In this document: one piece after another, positions 46,801 through 60,231 of the stretch | How positions within the stretch are numbered: the first letter of the stretch is position 1 | Layout of the letters: each line of letters begins with the position of its first letter | DNA from: Hymenopus coronatus | Taxonomy: Eukaryota; Arthropoda; Insecta; Mantodea; Hymenopodidae | Reading direction: 5' to 3' | DNA: 64,000 nucleotides | Assembly (NCBI GenBank): GCA_030762935.1 | Contig: CM060883.1 | Location: 49,463,001 to 49,527,000 of the forward strand | Notes under the pieces: generated by a model | What the model was told of the DNA's origin: nothing | Seen by the model: the letters and a program-made list of their open reading frames with translations, nothing else | Databases searched by the model: none | Position numbers and translations under genes: made by a program

Positions 46801-49800
46801 AAAAGCTTATTACTTTCTCTATACGCACTATGTACATAGTGTATAGAGAAGGTATTGCACTTTACCAAAAAATTCAAAACCGAGATTTCACCGGAAATAT
46901 ATGTTTTAGGGTCCCCTGTATCCAAAAAAAGGATTTTCAGAAAAAGGTCCGTGTGTGTCCGTGTGTCAGTGTGTCCGTGTGTCTGTGAACACGATAACTC
47001 AAAAACGAAAAGTCGGTAAAATACCAAACTTGGAATTTAAGTTTAGTATCATTCAGGGATGCGACACGAAGATTTGGAGGGGAAAAAAACCCACCCCAAA
47101 CTACCCTTTACATGGAACTTTTTTGAAAATTTTGATTTTCTAAAAAATGGTTCTAACGAATTTGATTAAAATATCGTATATTAAAGATATTTGCCTGAGA
47201 AATAAAATGTATATTTTGAATTTTCTGGGAATAGCCTCTGAAGACTACTTTATTCTGGGTCAATTTTACGGAATTTTGCATAACTGCTAAACTGTAAGAG
47301 ATGGACAAAAACTTACCACACAACAAATGTAGAGCACTTTAAAACATACAATTTATGCACATTTTTTTCGTGGAGTTGATTGTTTTGAGATATTCCTTGT
47401 TTTTGGTTTCAGATATAAAAAACATACTTTTCTCATACAGGACTTTGTGAACTCGTGTCCATACAAACAAAGGAACATCAGTCACATAGCAACCAGCTTT
47501 TGACCATCACTTTAACCTATGGAACTCTGCCTTACAAGGAAGCAAGTAATAAGACTATTTCTGCTAATTTTTTCTCGATTAGCAGGAAGTAAATGGAAGC
47601 ATAAGCTTTTTAACAATAATTTATTGCAGAATTGTAGAGAAAATCATGTGAATGGAACACATCAGATTTTTTTTCTATTTACGTCATGCTAAGCGAGAAA
47701 AAATTAGCAGAAATGGTCTTATTACTTCCTTTTGTAAGTATAAGGGAAATATGGAAGTACCATAGGCTAAAACGATAGTCAAATATTTTAAAAGCTGGTA
47801 ACTATTTGACTGAAGTTCCTTTGTGTGTATGGTCAGGAATTGACAAATTCCCGTTGAGAAAAGTATCAAGTATTTTAAAACTGAAACCAATAATAAGGAA
47901 TATCTAAAAAAGAAAACTGCCAACGCTAACTGCCAATAGATATAGCATAATTTGTGTGTTTTAACGAGCTCTACATCTTTATTAAGTGGGTTTTTGTTTA
48001 TCTCTTATAGCTTACCAGTTATGCAAAATTCCGCAAAATTCATCCAGAATAAAGATATCTTCAGAGACTATTCTCAGAAAATTTAAGATACACACTTTAT
48101 TTTTCATGTAAATATCTTTAATACGTGATATTTTAATCAAGATCGTTAGAGGAATTTTTGAGAAAACCAAAATTTCAGAAAAAGTTTCCATGTAAAAGGT
48201 AGTTGGGGTTGGGGGCATTTTATTGAAAATCTTCTTGTCGCATCTTTGGAAGTTACTGAACTTAAATACTAAGATTGGTACTTAACGTTTTTGAGCTATA
48301 CTTCCCACAGACACACACACGCACACACACACACACACACATACACTGATAGATATACACACACGGATGTTTTTCTAAAATGCTCTTTTGGGATCCAGGG
48401 TGTCTCAAAACATATATAACCAGAGAAATCTCGGTATCGAATTTTTGGGCGTAATACAATATCTTCTCTATACACTATACACGAGTACCGTTTTTTTTTA
48501 ACCTCCGATAGGTTATAAATAAAAGACAAGCACATAGGAAACAATTATTTTATTACTAAAAATTTTGTACACTTATGGTTACCTTTCAACATAACCACCG
48601 AAAATATTGAGACATTTATTGCACCTATGTACAAGCTTTGCAATACCCACTTCAAAAAACGTTGCCTCCAATGATTTCAAATGAGCATTGACGTTGATTT
48701 GAAGATCTTCGTACTTTACCACGTCTGCGGAGAGCCATTCAAAACAAACGAAGAGGAATGCTGGCTTCCGGAACTGTGTTGATCCATGACAACGCTCGTC
48801 CACACACTGCTGGCACAACCTATCGGCTCCTTGAACAATTTCAATGGGACATTTTCGATCATCCGTCGTACAGTCCTGACCTTACATCCAGCGACTTTCA
48901 CCTTTTCCCTGAACTGAAGACGTGACTAGGAGGGCAGCACTTTCAAACCAACGAAGATGTTTTCATGTAAAGGGTAGTTGGGCGGGTGGGGAGATTTTCT
49001 TGAAAATTTTTGTGTCGCACTCTTGGAAGATTTTAAATTTATATACCAAGTTTAGAATTTAACAGATTTTTTGTTTTTAAACTATGCTGTCCATAGACAC
49101 ACACACGGACCTTTTTCCAAAAGTTTTTTTTTTTTTTTTTTTTTTTTTTACTCAAGATCGTGGGCTCAAACCAGGCGGAGGACGATGGATTTTTACGGCG
49201 TAAAAACTAGCATATCTTTCTTCGGAAGGGAAGGTTGGTCCCGTGTCGAAGATTTACAGCACGTAAAAGATCCTCAACCCTGATAAAGAGGCCTCTGAGC
49301 AAAATTAATCGGTCTTTCACGCCCAATATAGAATGGGACGCTGAGAATTACAGTAGTTAAAGAGTGTCCATAAATAAAGCTCCATTTACATTTTGTATGT
49401 ATATACCTACATGTATGTATATGCATGCATCTTCCTTATAGACTTCTACACTGTTGCACCGATTTCGATAAAATTTTGCTCAAATGACCTTAGACACACG
49501 AAAAAATTACTGTCCAGCTTAGAATTCAAAAGCACGAACCATTTCAGAGGATTATTTATTTAATTTCATGTAATGCCTACAAAAACTCGTAACCCCGTCT
49601 ATATACAGGGTTACTACAAAAGAAATAGACAACTTCAACTCCAATGACATTTTAGAACACGTTATCACAAAACGCCACCGACTAGACAGTCAATCTACGA
49701 CTGGTATAGAAAATTCGAGACAACGGGATGTTTGTGCAAAGGGAAGAGCTCGGGAAGACCAAGAGTTTCGGAAGAAAACGTTGAACCTGTTCGTTCTGCC

Positions 49801-52800
49801 TACATAAGAAGCCCACAGAAATCGACATCTAGGGCAAGCATGCAATTACAAATTCCACAGCAAACTGTGTGGAAAATCTTGCGGAAGCGACTGCACATGA
49901 TGCCTTACAGATTACAGATGTTGCGGTTTCTGAGTGAAGAAGATAAGGTCATACGGCGTGACTTTTGCATCGACATATTGCGACATGATGAAGACGATGC
50001 TGTTTTTTGTGAGCGCATCATTTCATTTTTGTAGTAACGTGTTCTAAAATGTCGTTGGACAACAGTTGCTGGTTGCGTTCTAGCAAATTCCAACACGCAA
50101 TATGCCTTTTCCACAGGATTTTCCGGCATTTCAGCTTCTGCAACAACAAACAAAACACTACAGCGTTATCAATAGTAACAAACAAAACTTTGAGAGTTTC
50201 TCAATATACCTGCAAAATAATTAGGTTGCTATCTCTAATAGTTTATGTTTTACAGGCAGTTGAAGTTGTCTATTTCTTTTGTAGTAACCCTGTATTTCTC
50301 AACTATTATTATCGTAAGTGCTTGAATATTACCAATATAAAATCATCACTTAGGCTTTCATGGCCCATAAAATAACAATGGAACAGCGAGCGCACATATT
50401 ATTCTGACATTGAGAGTGGATTAATAACACAGTCAAATAAATAATTAACATTTCTAACTGCATTATATTAAACTGCAACAATAGGAACAGAATCAAACCA
50501 GGCAAAATACCACTCCTTCTTCTACATCTTATTTATCTTCATATTTATTTATCGTGTATTGATATAAAATAACACAAAAGAGACTCAATATAATCGCATT
50601 GCTACAAAAGCTCTATTTTGCTCATACATTGCTAACATAGAGTAATAAATAAGTCGCTGTTAATATCCACATATTCTGCGATCATACACCGATGCAAGAG
50701 AATTAAAACCTGTGAGATACTTTGTATATTTCCATGATAATTTCAAATAAGTTCATGTGTCTAACTAATGGATTAGTATATCATATCAACATTATTCTCA
50801 ATACCTTTTGTCAAAAAACAAATGATTCATGGAATTTAAATTGTCAATCTTGTCAAAATTATTGTGACTGTGCATTGCCGGCCCGTAATCGCCGCATATG
50901 CATGAGCGGCTTGCTTTTAAACTTATAGCATTCTTACACATGTTCGTTTTCTTTTTGTAATCGCACCTATTTTCGGGTGTTCAAGAAATTAACTTGTGAA
51001 GAGCGGCGGTACTAACTCAAAACCTTGGAAAAATATAAATGGAGTTATATTTATGGACGCTCTTTAACTGTTATGGTTCTCAGCGTCTCATTCTCTACTG
51101 GTCGTGATATAACGCTTAATTTTGCCCAGAGGTCTCTTTATCAGGCTTGAGGTTCTTTTACGTGCCATAAATCTACAACACGGGACCAACGGCTTTACTT
51201 CCCTTCCGAAGGAAGCTATGATCGAGATTTTTTCGCCCAAAAAAATTCATTATCCGAGACCTTGGGCATATGAAGTTGGTATGATAACCATTACACCACG
51301 GAGGGCGATTCAAAATCTTGGAATACGGGACCTAGGTGCAATAGATATTACGAGAATGTTTATTTTTCTGAAAACTGCTGTTCTCGTCTTCGATAAAAAG
51401 GAGAGAATGAAACCCGACGAGTCAGTTTCAACTGGGCATGCGCAGCGTGTAGCAGTTGCGCCGAAGCGACGGGAAATGCTGAGAAAGCAAGAATTAAAGG
51501 CGTGAACTGTAATCAGATTTGGAAGCAATAAAGAGATTCTTGTTACAGTATACAAATACAAACATTTCGCTTTTACGGGTATAAAAATATTATTTAGCAA
51601 CTATTAGTATTAGTCTGTGGTTTTATTCAAATTATTGGGTTTTAAACCACTGCATTAAGCAGATTTGGATTAATGTAATGTCTCATTTAATGCTTCAATC
51701 TAATATAAAGTTGTGATAAGTTGATGTTTCGTGTGCAAGTGACGGTTCCTATTTCTTAAAAAGCTTGAATAATGGGCGACATAGAGACGCGTCCGTACTT
51801 TCCTGCTTAGCGGGAATTCCAAATGAAATTAAACAAACGCTATTCCACAATAACTATGGTTTACCAACTATACAAACATAATTAAAATTAAGAGAATCGC
51901 AGGCTATTGACAGAAAATTTAGCATTTAAATTTTACTTATCATGAAACTATCATATGGTATTTTAATCAAAATCATTAGTGCTATTTTTGAGAAAATCAG
52001 AAATTCAATAAAATTATCTATTTAAAGGTTATTTTGGGATGGGTTTCTTCATGTCGCAACGTTGGAAGGCTCTGAACTTAAATACCAAGTTTCGTTTCCA
52101 AACAATTGTTGGTTTTTTAGTTATGCTGTTTAAAGCACGAAAACGTAAAATAGGAACAACAAAGAAAGGCGAAAAAAATATATTAAATGGATTAAAATAA
52201 ATAAAAATAACACTCCTCGGGCCAATTTGTTTTGGTTCTTTTTTTTTTTCTGTTAACGCTTTCTCTTAAGATCTTCCTTCGCGCAGTCCATCCCTCTTCT
52301 ATTGGATCTTCCTCTCTTCTTTTCCCCTTATCTCGATTATAAAAATCCAAATTTAAAAAAATAATGGCAATGTTGTTCAGTCCTTTACTGTAAATTTTAT
52401 ATAAAGCAAAAAAAAAAAGAAAAGGACACACGTGAATTTTCTAAAAATGCTTTTACGGGTTCAGGAACTCTCAAAATGTGCTTTTTCTTAAAATCTGAAT
52501 ATCAAATTTTTTTGGTGGAATTTAAGACTGCCTTTGTTTACCATAGGTAATGAATAAAGAACGTAAAAACTGCATTTTAGAAAGGAAAGTGCACCATCCC
52601 TCCAAGTTTGATACTTTCTTGTATTATAAAAGCAAAGCCATCTGTCAACAAATTACTCTATTTTGTTAAAATTGTGCATGCTCTAACGATAGTGCCACCC
52701 AACTGATTTGGCGTAATATGCAAGAATGCCAACGTTGGATTGTAAATGTTTAGTTTCTGATAGCCAAGTATTTGAACCCAGTATATGAAAAAAAAGCTCT

Positions 52801-54957
52801 AACCTTACCTATCTGGAGTCAAATCTCGAAACCACAGAATCCTTTGCTTTCACTAAAGCTCGTTACGACCTTACGGCCTCCGCGTAGACAGAAATGCATG
52901 GCGGCATGTTCACAATCCGTGCACCCGTTTCTGGATTTTTTTTTCGTAGTTCTCTTTGACTTAACAAAGGGCTTGCCACAGCTTGTCGCCCTCCATGTCC
53001 GTCCGTCCCTCCGTCCGTCCGAGAGCTTGTAGACTCGTGGTGAGCCTAGGTGTAGTTTCTGTGTACCTACTCTGGTAAGGGCTTAACCACAGGAATGAGC
53101 AGGATGGTTTAGCTTTGGTAATATTAGAGGTTTCGAGTGATAATGTTAAGCAGGTGGCGCTAGATAGACTCCTCGAACGGTTGCATTTTTTTAGGAGCAG
53201 CTTCCTTTTCCTCTGCTCCGTTGGTGTTTGATTTGGTTATAATTGTTTTTGTTGGGAGATTTTGATTGACCTCTTCCAATTGGGAGGGGGGAGTATTTAG
53301 TTCAGCCAATTTTCTGTTGGCTGGTTTGAAGCCGTTGTTACCGGGGGTGCCCGGAAGCCACGCGGGGAACCCGATACCGCATGTATCGGCGTTCAGTAGA
53401 TAAGTACTCCCCCAGCGATCTGACATGTGAGTTCTTATATTCCCCAATCTGGTGAGGAATTTCTGAGCCCGGCATCTAATTGCATCCTCCAAGTATGGGA
53501 GGACCAAAGCATCTCGCAGTAGCCTCACTGGGAAACGTCGACATAGAGGACTCGGGTCAATCTATTCGGTATCCTCAGAGAAGTCAGGAGTCTGCCAGCA
53601 TACCCCACACTTCGCAAGCGTAGAGCATCAGAGGGATGCCCTCCGTAACGCAACTAGCTGATGCCAGGCTAAGGGCAACTCGACGGTGCGATACAAGAAT
53701 AACCCTCCGTGCGTGCGAGATCTGGTAGGCTCGTGGTGAGCCTAGGTTTAGTTGCTTTGTACCTACCCTGGTAAGGGTTTAACCACAGGAATGAGGTGAA
53801 GCTTGAGGTTTTATATTTTGAGGTTTCTGGTGATGATGTTAAGCAGGTAGCGCTAGAAAGGCTCCTGGAACGGTTGCATTTTCAGGAGCAGCATCCTATC
53901 CTATCCTCTTCTTTTGTGAAAAGTTGTTTTGTTGGTTGGTGGGAGGGGGGAGTACTTAGTTCAGCTATTTCGCTGTTGGCTAACCCTTCGTGGTGTGGCG
54001 GTTACCATGAAAAAATTGAAATGGCGTGTTATTTATGGACTCTCTTTAACTGCTGTGGTTCTCAGCGTCCCATTCTCTACAGGGCGTGAAAGACCGCTTA
54101 ATTTTGCTCAGAGGCCTCTCTTATCAAGCTTGAAGTTCTTTTACGTGCCGTAAATCTACGACACGGGACCAACGGCTTTACTTCCCTTCCGAAGGAAGCC
54201 ATGCTAAGGATTTTTACACTCGAAAAAATCCATCGTCCTCCGCCGGCGTTGAACCCGCGACCTTGGGTATATGAAGCTAGCATGGTAACCATTACACCAC
54301 GGAGGGCGATAGGTGGTTACCATACTAGCCTCTAAAACCCAGATTGCAGGTTCAATCCTGACGGAGGGTAATCGACTCAAATGGCTTCCTTCGGGAGGAA
54401 AGTAAAGCCGGTATCCCATGTAATGTTTATTTGCACGTTAAAGCATCCTATACCTTGTAAGAAGAAGGTTTCTGGGACTAATTTCGCCATTTCACGTCTG
54501 CAAGTAGTAATTTCGTCCTACAGTGACATTTGTGGGCGACGAGCTGATCCCTCGTCACCGTGGCACAGCGGCGAATTCACGAACTAGAAATTCAAATCCC
54601 ATCAAGGAGATGAAGCTTCGGTTCTCTTTTAGGATTATGTTTAGGTGTTCAAATCATAACAAGTATATTTTTAGCAATAAATTATTCAGATTATCATACA
54701 TCAGAATGATGCTCTTAGCTCCATTTAGGAGCTACAGGAGATTAATAACTAACTTGCTATATGCGCCTCATGAAGCCAAGAGTTTTAATATTACACTAAC
54801 AAACAACACGTTAAGCATTTTTACTTTCTCTATACGTACTATGTACATACTGTATAGAGAAGGTATTGCACTCCACCAAAAAATTCGATACCGAGATTTC
54901 ACCGAAAATATATGTTTTAGGATCCGCAATATCCAAAAAAAGCATTTTCACAAAAAG

Positions 54958-54999
<42 letters not shown>

Positions 55000-57900
55000 G
55001 TGTGTCTGTGAACACGATAACTCAAAAACGAAAAGTAGCTAAAATACAAAACTTGGTATTTAAGTTTAGTATCTTCCAGGGATGCAACACGAAGATTTTG
55101 AGAAAAATCCCCCTACCCCCAACTACCCTTTATATGGAACTTTTTTCGAAAATTTTGATTTTCTCAAAAATGGCTCTAACGATTTTGATTAAAATTTCGT
55201 ATATTAAAGTTATTTACCTGACAAATAAAATATATATTTTGAAATTTCTGGGAATAGCCTCTGAAGACTACTTTATTCTGGATGAATTTTTCATAACTAC
55301 TAAACCGTAAGAGATGGACAAAAACTTAACCCACAAAAAATGTAGAGCACGTTAAAAAACACAATTTATGTTATATACATTTTTTTCGTGGAGTTCGTCG
55401 TTTTTTTAGACATTCATTATTTTTGGTTTCTGCTATGAAAAACGTATACTTTACTCATACAGGAACTTGTCAACTCCTATCCATATAAACAAAGGAACTT
55501 CATTGACATAGCAACCAGCTTTTGACTATCACTTTAACCTATGGTAGTCCCTTATCGCTTCTACTTACAAGGAAGCTAGTAATAAGATTATTTCTGCTAA
55601 TCTTTTCTGATTAGCTTAAAGTAAATATAAGTATAAGCTTTTTAAGAATAATTTGTTGCAGGGATATAGAGAACGGTACACATCAGATTTTTTAACATCG
55701 GTTGATGATACCGGTTCTAAATCTAATACTTAAATTTTCAGGGAAATGTCAAATACTTCTGCCTCAAGAGATGACAGAGATGGGTTGGATCCTATTTCCG
55801 GACGGCAACGGAGTTCCTCATTTGGTCAACCTACATGAGACCGAGGTGGTTCCTATCGTCTTCGACCTGGATAACGATGTCAACTTCCAGTTGTACACCA
55901 GGTATGCAAAGTTGTGAAAACATGTCTTCAATATCATGTCCTAAACGTACACAACTGTTGGATGTTTTCTTTTGAGCTTCACCCGGAAACTTCCCCAGGG
56001 GTAAACAAAGTGTAATTACAAGTACATTCTACAATGAAAAAGGAGAAGTTCCTATGAAATAGTGTAATTCATGAAATAAGAGCAATGCATGACGTCATTC
56101 AGGATGGCTATGTGAAAAAAATATGATATATTCCATTCATATGACTTTCTTTACATTTCTGCAACAAATTATTAATGAAACATACTATTTACGCCATGCT
56201 AACCGAGAAAAATTAGCAGAAAAGACTTTTATCGTGTAAGTAGAAGAGAAATAAGGGAGTAAGTGACAGTCATAAGCTGATTGCTCTGTGATTGAAGTTC
56301 CTTTGTTTGTATGGCCAGGAGTTTACAAATTCCCATATGAGAAAATTATCAGTATTTTAAACCTAAAGTTAATAACAAGGAATATCTCAAAAACTTCACG
56401 AAAAAATGTATCTTACATAAATCGTGTCTTTTAACGAGCTCTACATGTTTTGTAAAGTAAGTTTTGTCTATCTCTTACTGTTTACCAGGTATGTAAAATT
56501 CCGGAAAATTCAGTGGCTCCCAGATAGTTCAAGATATGCAGTTATTTGTCATCTAAATATCGTTAATATGTGATATTTTAATCAAAATCGTTAGAGCCAT
56601 TATTGAGAAAATCACAATTTTCGAAAATGTTTCCATGTAAAGGGTAGTTGGGGGTGGGGGGATTTTCCTGAAAATCTTCGTGTCGCATCCTTGGAAGTTA
56701 CTATACTATACTTAAATACTAAGTTTGGTATTTAATGGACTTTTCATTAAAGACACACTAACACATATACACACGTACATTTTTCTAAAAATGCTTTTTT
56801 TATGGATGCAGGTAGTCTCAAAACATATATTTCCGGTGAAATCTTGGTATCGAATTTTTGCGTTCATTATAATACCTTCTCTACACAATATGTATGTACA
56901 TAGTACGTGTAGAGAAAGGGAAAAATCACCATGAATCTATCATCGTTAAGGACACCTTGATTATTTCCTATGGTCCTCAAAGTGATTAAACAAGTGGTAC
57001 TATAATTGCTAGCGCTCCTCTCACAGAAAATATTTGGTTGACAGTATCCAACGGCTCACATCTTCCAGACTTGCCCTTATGTATGATAATCACATTACTT
57101 TCTCTGTCCACTCCTCTGCAAACTATTTTTACAAAAGCTTTTTTTTCCCTATCTACTTCATGTTAATCCAGATAAATGTTTACAGAAATACTTTCATTAC
57201 ACAATTCGTTGAAGTTTTAGAGGGGATATAAGAGTCTGAAGCCATAGTTAAATCTTTAATAAGCGGGTAGCCATATGCTCGCTTTCAAATTTCATACTCT
57301 CGCATTATCGCAAGAAATATGTATATTTAATAGCAACTTAGCACCTAAAAAAGTGTAATGTATTGAAAAGGCTATAACAATGAGTATTTCAGAGCCGTTG
57401 CTGTCATACATACTGTCTGCCTGTTTTGTGTTGAAAGATTTTTTTACTTTCTCTATACGCACTATGTACATAGTATATAGAGAAGGTATTGCACTCCACT
57501 CAAAAATTCGATACCGAGATTTCACCGGAAATATATGTTTTAGGGTCCCCTGTATCAAAAAAAAAAGCATTTTCAGAAAAAGGTCCGTGTGTGTGTCCGT
57601 GTGTCTGTGAACACGATAACTCAAAAACGAAAAATCGTTAAAATACCAAACTTGGTATTTAAGTTTAGTATCTTCCAGGGATGGGACACGAAGATTTTGA
57701 GAAAAATCCCCCCACACCAAACTATCCTTTATATGGAACTTTTTTTGAAAATTTTGATTTTCTCAAAAATGGCTCTAACGATATTGATTAAAATGTCGTA
57801 TATTAAAGATATTTAAGTGACAAATAAAATGTATATCTGGAATTTTCTGGGAATAGCCTGTGAAGACTACTTTATTCTGGATGATTTTTTTGGAATTTTG

Positions 57901-60181
57901 CATAACTGCTAAACCCTAAGAGATTAACAAAAACTTATCACACAGAAAATGTAGAGCACATTAAAACACACAATTTATGTTATATACATTTTTTTCGTGG
58001 AGTTGATCGTTTTTAAGATATTCCTTGTTTTTAGTTTCAGCTTTGAAAAACATGCTTTTCTCATACAGGAATTTATCAACTCCTGTCCATAAATACAAAC
58101 AAAGGAAGGAACTTCAGTCACACAGTAACCAGCTTTTAACTATCGCTTTAACCTATAGCAGTCCCTTATTGCGCTTCTACTTACAAGAAAGCAAGCTATT
58201 TCTGCTAAGTTTTTCTCAATTAGGATGAAGTGAATAGAAGCAGTTTTTTTAACAATCATTTGTTGCAGAGATGTAGAGAAAGTCATGTGAATGGAACACA
58301 TAAGATATTTTGCATTCTCTAGGCATATGCACAACGCACTAGTAGGAAGAGAAGTATTGTATTCCACCCAAAAATTCAATATCAAGATTTAACCGAAAAT
58401 ATATGTTTTGAGAAAGATTAATGTGTAGATATGTATGTGTGTCAGTGTGTGTGTCTTAGACAGCATAACTAAACAACGAAAAGTATATTTAATAACAAAC
58501 ATGGTAAATGAGTTTAGTATCTCCCAAGGCTCAATACGAAGATTTTCTAGAAAATCCATCCACCCCAAACTACCTTTATATTGAAAATAATCACGGAAAC
58601 ATCGTATCGATGCCCTATGCTCCACTTAGGAGTTGTACGAAATAACTAGCTGTTAGTTTGTTGTTTGTTTGTGTTTAACGCCCGCTTTAATTACTTGTGG
58701 CACCTCAGGCGGTGACACGATGAGGTATGAATGAAGATGGAGCACCGGTGGAATGCGATGGCGGGGAAAACCGGAGAACCCGGAGAAAATCCGCCCCTGC
58801 GCCGCTTTTTCCACCACAAATCTCACATACGATCACTTGGGATCGAACCCGGGCCGTCTAGGTGAGAGGCGAGTGGTCTAATCATTCGGCCCATAACTAG
58901 CAGTAAGATCACATGTCTGTGAGCCTTGTGAAATTGCATGCATTTCACTTGCCCTTAGGAGGGAATTGAAATGGCATTCATACGTTATTTATTTACTGTA
59001 CGATTAGAATAAAATATACTTCCCCATTAATACATATTCAAACATAAATTAGCTACATTATATAAGTTTTTCCTCCAAAATTTCAGGGTATGCAATAAAT
59101 GCGTTGAGTTCGTAAAGAATATCCCCTGGTTAATCATTATGTTTTTACTTTCTCTATACGTAGTATGTACATAGTGTATATAGAAGGTATTGCACTCCAC
59201 CCAAAAAATCGATACCGATATTTCACCGGAAATATATGTTTTAGGGTCCCCAGTATCCTAAAAAAGCATTTTCAAAAAAAGGTCCGTGTGTGAGTGTGTC
59301 CGTGTGTTTGTGTGTCCATACGTGAGTGTGTCCGTGTGTCTGCGAACACGATAACTCAAAAACGAAAAGTTGGTAAAATACGAAATTTGGTATTTAAGTT
59401 TAGTATCTTCCAGCGATGCGATACGAAGATTTTGAGAAAAATCTCCCCACGCCCAAACTACCCTTTACATGGAACCTTTTTCGAAAATTTTTATTTTCTT
59501 AAAAATGGCTCTAACGATTTTGATTAAAATATCGTATAATAAAGATATTTACCTGACATATAAAATGTATATCTTCAATTTTCTGGGAATAGCCTCGGAA
59601 GCTTGCTTTATTCTGGATGAAATTTACAGAACTTTGCATAGCTCCTAAACCGTAAGAGATAGATAAAATCTTACTACACAGAAAATGTAGAGTACGTTAA
59701 GACACACAAATTATGTTATATATATTTTTTCATGAAGTTGATCGTTTTTTAGATGTTCCTTGTTTTTGGTTTCAGCTTTAAAAAACAAACTTTTCTCATA
59801 CAGGAATTTGACAACTCCTGTCCACACAAACAAAGGAATTTCAGTCACACAGCAAGCAGATTTTGACTTTTACTTTAACCTGTGCTACTCCCTTATTTCC
59901 CTTCTACTTTTAAGGAAGCAAGTTTGTAAGACTATTTCTGCTAATTTTTTCTCGATTAGCTTGAACTAAATAGAAGCATAAGCTTTTTAACAATAATTTT
60001 TGCAGAGATTTAGAGAAACTTATGTGAATGGAACACAGCAGATTTTTTACTTTCTCCATACGCACTATGTACATAGTGTATAGAGAAAGTATTGCACTCC
60101 ACCAAAAAATTCGATACCGAGATTTCACCGGAAATATATGTTTTAGGGTCCCCAATATCCAAAAAAAGCATTTTCACAAAA

Positions 60182-60231
<50 letters not shown>

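Noticed and set aside
51122..51505. 127-residue frame
   Set aside because: Its first part lies in a SINE; the last 35 codons are unrecognised and cannot be supported alone.
53028..53985. Direct repeats as LTRs of a retrovirus-like element
   Set aside because: No TG..CA ends, primer site or gag/pol between them; the enclosed frame is non-LTR-type.
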